Assembly (NCBI RefSeq): GCF_014198245.1
Contig: NZ_JACIHE010000040.1
Span: 1-45,604, forward strand
Origin: Bradyrhizobium sp. cir1
GTDB lineage: Bacteria; Pseudomonadota; Alphaproteobacteria; Rhizobiales; Xanthobacteraceae
Direction of reading: 5' to 3'
DNA: 45,604 bases
This document shows positions 16,009 to 24,644 of the stretch, piece by piece. Under the pieces are notes generated by a model. The model saw only the letters and a list, made by a program, of their open reading frames with translations. It was not told the DNA's origin and ran no database searches. Position numbers and translations under genes: made by a program. Every line of letters starts with the position of its first letter. The stretch's first letter is position 1.

Positions 16009-17109
16009 TCAGATGCCCAGAGTGAGCTGCGGCTCCGCATCGTCCCCGTCCTGGAGGGAGGACAGCGACACGCCCAACAGCCTGACGCGCTTCGGCAGCG
16101 GCATCTCGGCTTCAAGCAGGCCGCAGGCCAGCCGATCCAGCTCATCCCGGCCTGCAACCGCCGCAGTAACCGACCTGCTGCGTGTGATGATCTCGAAGTC
16201 GGCAAACTTGATCTTCAGGGTGACGGTGCGGGCGCGGTTGCCGGTCGTCTCGCAATGGCGCCAGACCTTGCCGACGAGTGGCTTGAGCTCGGCGACTAGC
16301 GCGTCGAATGCGTCGAGGTCGGCCTGGAATGTGGTCTCCGCCCCGATGGACTTGCGAATCCGGTTGGCCCGGACCGGCCGCTTGTCGACGCCGCGCGAGA
16401 TCCAGTAGTAATAAGCGCCCGATTTGCCGAAATTCGCGTTCATGAACTCCAGCGACTGGTTGCGGATGTCGAGGCCGGTGAACAGGCCGAGCGCGTTCAT
16501 CTTCGCAGCCGTCGCCGGACCGATGCCATGGAACTTGCCGACAGGCAGCGTCTCGACGAAGGCCGGTCCCATCTCCGGCGAGATCACGAACTGGCCGTTG
16601 GGCTTGCGATGATCGGAGGCAAGTTTTGCCAGAAACTTGTTGTAGGAGATGCCGGCCGAAGCGTTGAGGCCCGTCTCTGATTTGATCTTCTCGCGAATCC
16701 GCAAGGCGACGTCCCGCGCCAGCGGGATGCCTTGCAGGTTTTCGGTCACGTCGAGATAGGCTTCATCCAGCGACAACGGCTCGATGACCGGCGTGTGCTC
16801 GGCAAAGATCTCGCGGATCTGCCTGGAGATCGCCTTGTAGATCTCGAAGCGCGGCTTGACGAAGATCAGGTCGGGGCATTGCCGCTTCGCCGTCACCGAC
16901 GGCATCGCCGAGCGCACGCCGAACTTGCGAGCCTCATAGCTGGCGGCTGCGACGACGCCGCGTTCCGCGGAGCCTCCGACCGCGACCGGCTTGCCGCGCA
17001 GCTCGGGATTGTCGCGCTGTTCCACGGACGCATAGAAAGCATCCATGTCGATATGGATGATCTTGCGCACGGGCGAGGCCTCGCCCGTCACCGTGTCGGA
17101 ATCGCTCAT
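16009..17109 (-). CDS. dinB: DNA polymerase IV (Y family)
   Basis: Error-prone translesion polymerase of 366 aa. Catalytic acidic residues are visible in IIHIDMDAFYASVEQ (D21, D23) and in PLSLDEAYLDVT (D115, E116). The palm/fingers, thumb (KFHGIGPATAAKMNALG) and little-finger (RIRKSIGAETTF) segments follow in order. The C-terminus ends QLTLGI, a good match to a beta-clamp-binding tail. ATG 17107-17109 is the chosen start; TTG 17124 is in frame. No GTTC-N7-GTTC type LexA box of alphaproteobacteria is seen upstream, so SOS control is not supported here. Confidence 0.95.
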   Translation of the reverse strand: MSDSDTVTGEASPVRKIIHIDMDAFYASVEQRDNPELRGKPVAVGGSAERGVVAAASYEARKFGVRSAMPSVTAKRQCPDLIFVKPRFEIYKAISRQIREIFAEHTPVIEPLSLDEAYLDVTENLQGIPLARDVALRIREKIKSETGLNASAGISYNKFLAKLASDHRKPNGQFVISPEMGPAFVETLPVGKFHGIGPATAAKMNALGLFTGLDIRNQSLEFMNANFGKSGAYYYWISRGVDKRPVRANRIRKSIGAETTFQADLDAFDALVAELKPLVGKVWRHCETTGNRARTVTLKIKFADFEIITRSRSVTAAVAGRDELDRLACGLLEAEMPLPKRVRLLGVSLSSLQDGDDAEPQLTLGI

Positions 17110-17152
17110 GCGAGGATGATACAATCGCGCCGCAAGAAGCGCGAGGTGATGG

Positions 17153-17278
17153 ATGCGTCAGTGGTCGTTGTTCGTCATCGCGGTGGCCGCATTTGCCGGC
17201 GTGCTCAATGCGGCCATCTGGCGTTCGAATTTTGGCGTTCGGCCTCGACGGGTTCAAAGAGCAATCTCGCCCTTGTGA
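17153..17278 (+). CDS. Possible 41-aa single-span membrane protein
   Basis: Starts MRQWSLFVIAVAAFAGVLNA, a single hydrophobic segment, then AIWRSNFGVRPRRVQRAISPL, a basic tail. GAGGTG stands 4-5 nt before ATG 17153. The gene is divergent from dinB and ends 49 nt before the 69-aa gene at 17328 on the same strand. Inside-positive C-terminus; no family recognised. Small membrane proteins of this kind are often missed. Confidence 0.4.
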   Translation: MRQWSLFVIAVAAFAGVLNAAIWRSNFGVRPRRVQRAISPL

Positions 17279-17327
17279 GTGGCAAGCCCTGGGATGTGGT
17301 CCCATATGGGCCTGCGGAGGACAGCCC

Positions 17328-17537
17328 ATGCAATACAGCTCCGAGCTCGTTCAGACGATGCGCCAGGCACTCGAGACCGTGATGGCGAGCGTGCCGGCCC
17401 ATCAGTCGGTCTTCGGCCTGAAAGCGGCCGTCGCCGAATGCATCCTGAAGGCTGCCGCGCATGGTCAGACGTCATATGACGGGCTGGTGGCGTCGGCGTC
17501 GGACCAGGTCCAGTCGATTATTGCGATGCTGACGTGA
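17328..17537 (+). CDS. Small hypothetical protein (69 aa)
   Basis: A mostly helical soluble protein: MQYSSELVQTMRQALETVM, then HQSVFGLKAAVAECILKAAA, then SYDGLVASASDQVQSIIAML. ATG 17328 has GGAGG 8 nt upstream. The longer open frame from 17193 has no support. No known domain; the regular heptad-like spacing suggests a helical bundle or dimer. Function unknown. Confidence 0.7.
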   Translation: MQYSSELVQTMRQALETVMASVPAHQSVFGLKAAVAECILKAAAHGQTSYDGLVASASDQVQSIIAMLT

Positions 17538-17887
17538 GGGTGGCTAAGTCGCGCCTGATTTTGTGGTTCGACCTTTTGGTTCAGGGCCTCAGTATGGCCT
17601 GAATCGTTCGCCGCGAATCTCGCAAGATCGGTCTCGAGCCGCCGCTCTCGACGGTTCGCTCGCCCTCTTGATGGTGCCACTCCTGGAGAGATACTTCCCT
17701 CTCGCTGCGGTCGCAATCAAGGGTTGCGACTAAATGTCTTGCGACGTAAGCTATATACTCCTGTTAGGCGAGGTTGCCCGATATTACCATGCAACCATGA
17801 TCAGCGGCGGTGCCCGTCCGTAGCGCGGTAACGCAGCCGAGATGATTGCCCCATTTTCGTCATTGCTTTTTATTCGGAGGAATTGCC
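17538..17887. other. 350-nt leader region of the subtilase gene
   Basis: No gene is visible. A direct repeat TTGCGAC occurs at 17724-17730 and 17739-17745 (15-nt period), followed by a TATACT box at 17754-17759. The spacing does not fit a simple -35/-10 pair, so the repeats may bind a regulator. GGAGGA 6 nt before ATG 17888 is the ribosome site. The long 5' untranslated stretch is unusual for this window. Confidence 0.45.
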
Positions 17888-19822
17888 ATGGCTGTACGCG
17901 AGCTTTCACCCAAATCGTCCATTTCCCTGCAGATCATGGAAGACATCGCACCCGGCGGTGACGTGTTTGCGATCGTCCAGCCGCTGGCCGCTCCGCGACG
18001 CGTGGTGAGCAGGGCCGCAGGGGCGGATCCCGAGGCCGCAGTGATCGTCGAGGCTGACGAGGGTACGGACATCGCTCCGCTGCTCGCGCGCGCGGAGGCG
18101 AAGCAGATCGCGGATCTTGGTGGCGGTCTCTATGCCGCGATCGTGCCGGTCAAGAAGGCGAGCATCGTCTACGAGCATGCCAACGTCAGGTTTGTTGAGG
18201 CACAAAAGCAAAAGAGAACCATGCTGGAGAAAGCGCTTGTCGACGGCATGGTCGGGTTGCCGAGCAGTCGCAAGGTGACGGGTCGAGGCGACGGTGTCGT
18301 CGTCGGCATCATCGATTCCGGGTTCGATCTCTCGCACCCAGCCTTCCGCGATGGCAACAACAAACTGCGCGTCGATGCGCTGCTCGAGCAGAAATTCAAT
18401 GGCACCACGTTCTCCACGCGAGAGTTTTCGACGGCGCAGCTCGAGGCCGGTTGGAACACCGGCGGCAACCGACCCGGCTTTGATGAGGATGGACACGGAA
18501 CACACGTGGCCTCGATCGCCGCTGGCAGTCCGTTCAATGTCGTATCGGGCGTGGCGCCGGATGCACGATTCGTATTGGTGAAGACCGATTTCATTCGCCT
18601 GGCGGAGGCGACAAAATGGTGCTTCGACAAGGCTGACGGCCGTCCGGCCGTCGTCAACATGAGTCTCGGCGGTCATCACGGCGCCCACGACGGCGCGAGC
18701 GCGGAGGAGCGTGCGCTGGACAGGCTTTCCGGCCCCGGCCGGATCGTCGTGCTGGCGGCCGGCAACGAGCGCATTGACAACATTCACGTCGGCGCGCGCC
18801 TTGCCGAGGGCCAGACGGAAACCGCGACGCTGGACATGTCGACCGAAGAAGGCGGCATCACCATCGTCTGCTGGTACGGCAACAAGGACAGCTTCGACGT
18901 CTCGCTGGTCTCGCCGTCGGGGACGGTGATGGCGGCGCCGGGCATGAATCGGGAAGCGAAGTTCAACGCCAATGGGGCCCGGGTAACGATCGGAAGAACG
19001 GCCCAGACGCGGCATAAATCCGTCGAGGTTCTGATCGATGCCCGGATCAAATCGAGCACCGACTTGAGCGACTTCAAGGGATGGAAGCTGCGTGTGACCT
19101 GCACCAAGGCTGAACCGGGACGGTTCGATGCCTGGATCACCGGCAACGGCCGCTTTCGCGACGGCGCGTTCGTGGAGTCTGCGCGCACCATCGGTCTGCC
19201 CGCGACGGCCACCCGAGTCATAGCCGTGGCCAGTCACGTCACCAAGAATGCATGGAGGTCCGATGACGGGCCGCAGACCGCGCCCGCTGCGGTGGTCGGT
19301 CGTTCCAGCCGTTTCTCCAGTCGCGGGCCGACGCGTGACGGGCGCGAGAAACCCGAGATATCGGCGCCCGGTGAGATGATCACGGCGGCACTCGCGGCTG
19401 GTTCGGAAGAGGCGGAGAACAGCGAACGGGCCGGTACGCCGACGCGCACACTGACCATCGAAGGAACCAGCATGGCGACCCCCTTCGTTTCGGGCGTAAT
19501 CGCGCTCATGCTGGAGCGGCGGCCCCAGCTTGATCCCGAAGGTGTGGTTGCGGCCTTGCAGGCGACGGCCGTCAAGGATGCGCACACGGGTCCGACCAAC
19601 TGGACTCCCGAATACGGCCATGGAAAGATATCAGCGCAGGCTCTGGTCAATCATGTGAACCAGATGGCGCCTTCGGCTGTTGTCGTCACAGCGGCTGGCT
19701 CGCCCCTCGCCGACGCCGGGCAGGCCTATGCCAGACCCGCGGCCGCGCCGCAGGCGAAACGGGTTGGATCGGGTGGCAAGAAAAAGACCGGAGTAGCCCG
19801 GAAGGCAAAGAAAAAGCGCTAG
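17888..19822 (+). CDS. Subtilisin-family (S8) protease, Csp-like, with inserted beta domain
   Basis: A 644-aa serine protease with a complete triad: D143 (VVVGIIDSGFDLSHP), H203 (DEDGHGTHVASIAAG) and S528 (IEGTSMATPFVSG); the oxyanion Asn is in LAAGNERI. There is no signal peptide. Residues ~45-110 (AVIVEADEGTD ... LYAAIVPVKKASI ... NVRFVEAQK) resemble an I9-type propeptide. Between the His and Ser blocks is an insert of roughly 130 residues (ITIVCWYGNKDSFDVSLVSPSGTVM and on) that resembles the jelly-roll insert of clostridial CspA-like S8 peptidases. The C-terminus is Lys/Arg-rich (GGKKKTGVARKAKKKR). It is followed after 50 nt by a small I9-like gene. Intracellular location is inferred from the missing signal. 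Confidence 0.9.
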   Translation: MAVRELSPKSSISLQIMEDIAPGGDVFAIVQPLAAPRRVVSRAAGADPEAAVIVEADEGTDIAPLLARAEAKQIADLGGGLYAAIVPVKKASIVYEHANVRFVEAQKQKRTMLEKALVDGMVGLPSSRKVTGRGDGVVVGIIDSGFDLSHPAFRDGNNKLRVDALLEQKFNGTTFSTREFSTAQLEAGWNTGGNRPGFDEDGHGTHVASIAAGSPFNVVSGVAPDARFVLVKTDFIRLAEATKWCFDKADGRPAVVNMSLGGHHGAHDGASAEERALDRLSGPGRIVVLAAGNERIDNIHVGARLAEGQTETATLDMSTEEGGITIVCWYGNKDSFDVSLVSPSGTVMAAPGMNREAKFNANGARVTIGRTAQTRHKSVEVLIDARIKSSTDLSDFKGWKLRVTCTKAEPGRFDAWITGNGRFRDGAFVESARTIGLPATATRVIAVASHVTKNAWRSDDGPQTAPAAVVGRSSRFSSRGPTRDGREKPEISAPGEMITAALAAGSEEAENSERAGTPTRTLTIEGTSMATPFVSGVIALMLERRPQLDPEGVVAALQATAVKDAHTGPTNWTPEYGHGKISAQALVNHVNQMAPSAVVVTAAGSPLADAGQAYARPAAAPQAKRVGSGGKKKTGVARKAKKKR

Positions 19823-19872
19823 CGCTAAGTCGGGATCCCGGAAGAAGGTCGGAAGATTCGGAAGATAAAGAA

Positions 19873-20097
19873 ATGGCCCAGCGATCACCTTCCGACCCGG
19901 ACATCGTTGCAGTCTATATCGAGCCGTCGCCGGGCGTTTCGGAGGAGCAGCTCCAGAACGCGATGAAGGCTGCAAAGGTGACCGATGTCAGCAGCCTGGT
20001 GCCGGGCATGTTCTCGGCACGGATGCCCGCGTCAAACATCGAGGCACTCAAGTCCGTCGCGGACGTGGAAGTGATGCAGAGAAAATTGCCGCGCTAG
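19873..20097 (+). CDS. Small I9-like (subtilase propeptide-like) protein
   Basis: A 74-aa protein predicted as beta-alpha-beta-beta-alpha-beta: VAVYIEPSPGVS, EEQLQNAMKAA, VTDVSSLVPGMFSARMP, NIEALKSVADVEVMQRK. This order, and the GMFSARMP / VADVEVMQ pair, match the Inhibitor_I9 propeptide pattern (GFsaxL ... pgVexVe) and parallel the N-terminal region of the protease encoded just upstream. No signal peptide. It probably acts on the neighbouring protease as inhibitor or folding helper; this is inference from fold and position. GGAAG lies 8 nt before ATG 19873. Confidence 0.7.
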   Translation: MAQRSPSDPDIVAVYIEPSPGVSEEQLQNAMKAAKVTDVSSLVPGMFSARMPASNIEALKSVADVEVMQRKLPR

Positions 20098-20162
20098 TCT
20101 ATGCGTGGCGCGGAGCCCATCTCGGGCGGCAGCTAGAACTTACGTGGCGTCCGACAGGAGAC

Positions 20163-20239
20163 TGGCGCACCCGACACGATTCGAACGTGTGACCTTTGCC
20201 TTCGGAGGGCAACGCTCTATCCAGCTGAGCTACGGGTGC
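20163..20239 (-). tRNA. tRNA-Arg (anticodon CCG)
   Basis: A full 77-nt cloverleaf on the minus strand: acceptor GCACCCG pairing with CGGGTGC, D arm GCTC/GAGC, anticodon stem TTGCC/GGCAA with loop CTCCGAA (anticodon CCG at 20203-20205), T arm ACACG-TTCGAAT-CGTGT, discriminator G and encoded CCA. It decodes CGG. Its 3' end faces the subtilase/I9 pair. Confidence 0.97.
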
Positions 20240-20299
20240 TAGTCGAGGTTCATTTAGCTGATTGGCGCGGGGTGGGCAACCGCTTCTCGCCGCGCTGTG

Positions 20300-21355
20300 C
20301 TAGGCCGATTTGCGCCGGAAAGGGGCCGGAACCGCCGTGGCCTCCCGGCCGAGGGCCGCGAACTCGGCCAGCACCCGTTCGGCGCAGATGACGCGGTTGC
20401 GGCCGAGCCGCTTGGCCACGTAGAGCGCCTCGTCGGCCTCGGCCAGCAGCCGGTCGGGGCCGCCGTCGGCCGCGCCGGGGATGCGGCTGGCGACGCCGAC
20501 GCTGAGGGTGACGTGCTCGCAGGCCCCATTGGCGCCATGGGCGATCGCTAAGGCCATCACGGCGACGCGGATCTCCTCGGCGATGACGCAGGCACTGTCA
20601 CAATCCATGTCCGGCAGGATCAGCGCGAATTCCTCGCCGCCATAACGGCTGGCGAGGTCGAGCGGGCGCACGGCATGGCGGCTGACGACGGACGCGATCG
20701 TGCGCAGGCACTCGTCACCGGTCTGGTGGCCGTGGTGGTCGTTGAACAGCTTGAAATGATCGACGTCGACGAACAGCAGCGCCATCGGCTTCTGCGTGCG
20801 CTGGGCGCGGGCCCATTCGCTCATCAGCATCTGGTCGAACGAGCGGCGGTTCGATAGGCCAGTGAGCCCGTCCTTGGTGGCGAGCTCCTTCAGCGCCATC
20901 TCGGCGCGCTTCTGGTCGGTGAGGTCGCGTAGCGTCTCCACCACCGCGATCAGCTGGCCGGCCTCGTCGTGGATGGGGCCGGCGTCGATGGCGAGATACA
21001 GCTGGCTGCCGAGCTTCGGCATCACGCACCAGTTCTCGGCGGAAAAGCCGAGCCCGTTATGGCCGCGCGCCGCATATTCCGAATAGAACTCCGGCAGCTG
21101 CTCGGGACGGTCGAGCGCGACAAGGTCGGCAAGGCAGGGGCGCCTGGTTTCATAGAAGGCCTGCCAGTGCTTGCTGGTGCCGATCACCTCGGAGGCGGCG
21201 ACGCCGGTCAGCCGCTCGCAGGCCCTGTTCCAGATCACGACGCGGCGCTTCGGGTCGATCACGAAGGTCGGCACCACCAGGTGCTGCATCAGCCGTGCGG
21301 CATAGGAATCCGCAGCGTCGACGGCCTTTGCCGGCGTTTTGCCTGGCTTCGTCAT
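20300..21355 (-). CDS. PAS-GGDEF diguanylate cyclase
   Basis: A 351-aa cytoplasmic protein. A PAS-like domain at ~20-150 (VPTFVIDPKRRVVIWNRACERLTG) leads to a GGDEF domain with active-site GGEEF at 239-243 and an intact inhibitory I-site RPLD at 230-233, five residues ahead. This predicts an active, product-inhibited diguanylate cyclase. The start ATG overlaps the stop of the upstream GGDEF-EAL gene by one base (TGATG), so the two are translationally coupled and likely act on the same c-di-GMP pool. The ligand of the PAS domain is unknown. Confidence 0.94.
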   Translation of the reverse strand: MTKPGKTPAKAVDAADSYAARLMQHLVVPTFVIDPKRRVVIWNRACERLTGVAASEVIGTSKHWQAFYETRRPCLADLVALDRPEQLPEFYSEYAARGHNGLGFSAENWCVMPKLGSQLYLAIDAGPIHDEAGQLIAVVETLRDLTDQKRAEMALKELATKDGLTGLSNRRSFDQMLMSEWARAQRTQKPMALLFVDVDHFKLFNDHHGHQTGDECLRTIASVVSRHAVRPLDLASRYGGEEFALILPDMDCDSACVIAEEIRVAVMALAIAHGANGACEHVTLSVGVASRIPGAADGGPDRLLAEADEALYVAKRLGRNRVICAERVLAEFAALGREATAVPAPFRRKSA

Positions 21356-24300
21356 CAGGCCACCGCCGCCACCGGCGCGGCAGCGCCGGGGCCGAACAGT
21401 TTTCGCACATCGGTGGCCGGCTTCGGCGCGCTGAACAGATAGCCCTGCATCTCGGTGCAGCCGAGGTTACGCAGCATCTCGCGCTGGGCCTCGGTCTCGA
21501 CGCCTTCGGCGACCGTGGTCATGCTGCTGGCGGCGGCGATGTTCACCACCGCCTGCACGATGACGGGCGCGCCGCCGGTCTCGGCGATGTCGGCGACGAA
21601 GCAGCGGTCGATCTTGATCTTGTCGAACGGGAAGCGCTTGAGGTAGCTGAGCGAGGAATAGCCGGTGCCGAAATCGTCGAGCGCGATGCGTACGCCGATC
21701 GAACGGAGCTGGTGCAGGATCGACAGCGCCGCCTCGTCGTCGCGGATCAGCACGGCCTCGGTGATCTCGAGCTCGAGCCGGCGCGGGTCGAGCCCGGAGG
21801 CGGCGAGCGCACTGGCGATCCTGAGTGCCAGCGTGTTGCATTTGAGCTGCACCGGCGAGACGTTGACAGCAACCCGTATATGCGCCGGCCAGGTCGCGGC
21901 TTCGTTGCAGGCCATGCGCAGCACCCAGTCGCCGAGCTCGTTGATGAGGCCGGTATCCTCGGCGATCGGAATGAACTCCGCCGGCGACACCATGCCGCGC
22001 TCGGGGTGGCGCCAGCGCAGCAGCGCCTCGCAGCCGGAAACCGCGCCCGAGCGCAGATCGACCAGCGGCTGATAGTGGATCTCGAAGCCGCCGTTCACCA
22101 GGGCCTGACGCAAATCCTGCTCCATGGTCAGGCGCGCCTTGGCGCTCGCATCCATCTCCGGCTCGAAGAAGCGGTGGGTGCGGCGGCCCTCAGCCTTGGC
22201 GCCGTACATCGCGAGGTCGGCGTTCTTGATGAGCTGGTCGAGATCGGCTCCGTCCTGCGGCGCCAGCGCAATGCCGATGCTCGCGTCGGTGGAGAGCTGG
22301 TGCCCGAGGCAGTGATAGGGCTGCCGGATCGCCTCGTAGATCCGCGTCACGAAGGACAGCACGTCAGCTGAGGACTGGACCCCGGTCTGGATCACCGCGA
22401 ATTCGTCGCCGCCGAGCCGCGCGATCAGATCGCCCTTCTTGAGGCAGCCGCGCAGGCGGGTCGCGATCGCCTTCAGCAACTCGTCGCCGACGTGATGGCC
22501 GAGCGAATCGTTGATGCCCTTGAACTCGTCGACGTCGATATAGAGCAGCGCGAACTGCGCGCCGCTCGCGACCTTCGCCAGCTCGCGCTCGATCTGCTCG
22601 CGGAACAGCGTGCGGTTCGGCAGGTCGGTCAGCGCATCGTAATGCGCCATATGCGCGATCTTCTCGTGGTCGCGCCGCCGCTCGGTGACGTCCTCGACGA
22701 CGTTGATGATGTAGCGCGGCTCGCCGGATCTGTCGCGGATGCCAATCCGGGTCGAGGTGATGTAACGCCGTCCGGCGGTCGGGGTGTTCCAGATGTGTTC
22801 GTCGAGGAATAGCCCGCCCGGCGATTGCAGGAGCCTGTCGTCATCCCGGGTGATGGTCTCGGCGGTCCCCGTGGGGTAGAGGTCGAACGCGGTCTTGCCG
22901 ACGATCGTCTCGGGGGACTCGGCGAGCTGTTCCTCGGCCACCTGGTTGGCCAGGAGGTAGCGCCGCGTGCGGGCGTCCTTCACGGTGATTCGCGACGGGA
23001 TATGGTCGATGATCTCGCGCAGGAAGGTATGGTTGCGGTCGCGCTCCTGCTCCAAATTGCGGCGCTCGGTGATGTCCTCGATCGTGGCGACCCATCCGCC
23101 CTGCGCGAGCGGCGTGTTGATGACCTGGAAGGCGCGGCCGTTGGCCAATTGATGGGTTAGCGTGGAGACTGTGCCTTCGGCGACCATCCTCATGACGTCG
23201 GCGCAAAATTCCTCGACGTCGCCGTCGAACGCGTTGCGCTCCTTGCGATGATACATCGCCTCACGGATGTGGCAGCCGGGCTTGATGACGTCGTGGGAGA
23301 GGCCGAACATGTCGGCGTAGCGGCGGTTGCAGGTGACGATGTAGCCGGCAGCGTCGTACAGGACCAGCCCTTGCGACATGTTGTTGAGGGCGGTGTCGAG
23401 CCGCAGCCGTTCCGCCTCGATCCGCTCCTGGGCCTCGCGGTTCTGCCGATGGATCTGGCGAATGATCAGATAGAGGATCAGCGCGATCACGGCGGCCGAA
23501 AGCGCGGCCGTGGTGACCATGAAGCCGGTCTGCTGCCGCCAGTCCGCAAGCGCTGCAGCCGTGGTGTTGGTGGCGACGATGACCAGCGGGAAATGCTTCA
23601 GTGACGCCGCCGAGCCGAGCCGCTCCTCGTGGTCGACCGGGCTCCTGACCCGAAGCGTGTGCTGGCCGCCCTTGGTCAGCACCTTCCGCATCAGCGGTGC
23701 ATCCTTGAAGCTTCTGCCGATCAGCTCCTCGACGTGGGGGTAGCGTGCCAGCATCTTGCCTTCGCGGTCGAACAGCGCGATCGCCGTGCCCTCGGCAAGC
23801 GCCACGGATGCGAAATAGTTCTGGTAGCTGTCCGGGTCGATCCGTCGGACCATCGCGCCGAAGAAGGTGCCGTCGGTGCCGCGCAGCCGGCGTGCGACGA
23901 CCGTGGTCCATTTGCCGATGATGAAGCTGCGGACCGATTCCAGGATGACCGGCTCGGCCATCGGATCGGATTTGAGCGTCTGGAAATAGGCGCGCGAGGA
24001 AATATTGATCTTCGGCAGCGGCTGGGCCCGCGACCAGTTGATGAGTTCTCCGTCGGCATCGTAGATCGCGATGTCGCCGAGATAGGAGATGGAGCTGATC
24101 TTGCTGCGCAGCATCTGGTTCGCCGCAAGGCCCGACATGCGCTCGCGGAACATTGCGGGCGAAGTGATCTCCGGCAAATTCATCTGCCCGATCAGATCGG
24201 CGGCAACGACATCGGAGTCTTCAAACTGCTGATCGAAGTGCCGCGCGATCAGCTGTACCGTGTTTTCCAGCTCGCGTTCGCGGTTGACCAAGGTCCGCTC

Positions 24301-24465
24301 GCGGAATTCGCCGACGGCCATGGCGGTCACGGCGAAGATGCCCGCGACCAGCAACACACCGCACAGGGTCAGCCACAGGACAGGGCCACACCGCGCCAAG
24401 GCCGCCCAGCCGTTTTTTGCGGCTAGGGACATTCCGGCTGCCATCGTGGACAAGACTTGGAGCAT
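21355..24465 (-). CDS. Membrane Cache-PAS-PAS-GGDEF-EAL c-di-GMP protein
   Basis: A 1036-aa sensor. Membrane helix ~30-52, periplasmic Cache-like domain to ~335, second membrane helix ~342-365, PAS domain (LNNMSQGLVLYDAAGYIVTCN) ~390-500, second PAS ~515-630, GGDEF at 685-689, and EAL with E813 in CEALLRWRHP, followed by DDFGTGYSSLSYL. The I-site position reads KKGD, so product inhibition is unlikely. Both catalytic signatures are intact. ATG 24463-24465 follows GGGAGGGGGA. The gene is coupled to the downstream cyclase. Two TTAA-N7-TTAA-like boxes lie upstream (24527, 24630). Confidence 0.94.
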   Translation of the reverse strand: MLQVLSTMAAGMSLAAKNGWAALARCGPVLWLTLCGVLLVAGIFAVTAMAVGEFRERTLVNRERELENTVQLIARHFDQQFEDSDVVAADLIGQMNLPEITSPAMFRERMSGLAANQMLRSKISSISYLGDIAIYDADGELINWSRAQPLPKINISSRAYFQTLKSDPMAEPVILESVRSFIIGKWTTVVARRLRGTDGTFFGAMVRRIDPDSYQNYFASVALAEGTAIALFDREGKMLARYPHVEELIGRSFKDAPLMRKVLTKGGQHTLRVRSPVDHEERLGSAASLKHFPLVIVATNTTAAALADWRQQTGFMVTTAALSAAVIALILYLIIRQIHRQNREAQERIEAERLRLDTALNNMSQGLVLYDAAGYIVTCNRRYADMFGLSHDVIKPGCHIREAMYHRKERNAFDGDVEEFCADVMRMVAEGTVSTLTHQLANGRAFQVINTPLAQGGWVATIEDITERRNLEQERDRNHTFLREIIDHIPSRITVKDARTRRYLLANQVAEEQLAESPETIVGKTAFDLYPTGTAETITRDDDRLLQSPGGLFLDEHIWNTPTAGRRYITSTRIGIRDRSGEPRYIINVVEDVTERRRDHEKIAHMAHYDALTDLPNRTLFREQIERELAKVASGAQFALLYIDVDEFKGINDSLGHHVGDELLKAIATRLRGCLKKGDLIARLGGDEFAVIQTGVQSSADVLSFVTRIYEAIRQPYHCLGHQLSTDASIGIALAPQDGADLDQLIKNADLAMYGAKAEGRRTHRFFEPEMDASAKARLTMEQDLRQALVNGGFEIHYQPLVDLRSGAVSGCEALLRWRHPERGMVSPAEFIPIAEDTGLINELGDWVLRMACNEAATWPAHIRVAVNVSPVQLKCNTLALRIASALAASGLDPRRLELEITEAVLIRDDEAALSILHQLRSIGVRIALDDFGTGYSSLSYLKRFPFDKIKIDRCFVADIAETGGAPVIVQAVVNIAAASSMTTVAEGVETEAQREMLRNLGCTEMQGYLFSAPKPATDVRKLFGPGAAAPVAAVA

Positions 24466-24526
24466 TCCCCCTCCCTGGAGCGACAGGAATACACCTCACA
24501 AATGGCGCAAAGCTTAGGAAAACCAG

Positions 24527-24541
24527 TTACCTAAGGATTAA
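24527..24541. promoter_or_regulatory. CtrA-like box TTAC-N7-TTAA
   Basis: TTAC-CTAAGGA-TTAA, one mismatch to the CtrA half-site pair TTAA-N7-TTAA, located 62-76 nt before the start of the GGDEF-EAL gene. Promoter-proximal position supports it; the match alone is weak. Confidence 0.35.
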
Positions 24542-24629
24542 ATCAGGTTGCGCTGTCGCGCCCGTATGCCGCCGGACGCGAAGCACGTCGCAGTTGCGCT
24601 GCGCCCGCGGCAACCGCTGCGCTGCATCA

Positions 24630-24644
24630 TTAATCGATGCTTAA
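24630..24644. promoter_or_regulatory. CtrA-like box TTAA-N7-TTAA
   Basis: TTAA-TCGATGC-TTAA is an exact TTAA-N7-TTAA in a GC-rich setting. It overlaps the livM stop codon and lies about 165 nt before the GGDEF-EAL start. Confidence 0.4.

Noticed and set aside
17110..17330. Possible LexA box before dinB (GTTC-N10-GTTC)
   Set aside because: Spacing does not fit the alphaproteobacterial GTTC-N7-GTTC pattern.
19460..19490. GGAAC ... CGTT inside the subtilase gene
   Set aside because: Spacer is 18 nt and it lies within conserved active-site codons, so it is not a promoter.
17906..19621. 571-codon minus-strand frame opposite the subtilase
   Set aside because: No motifs; the plus strand carries the full S8 triad.
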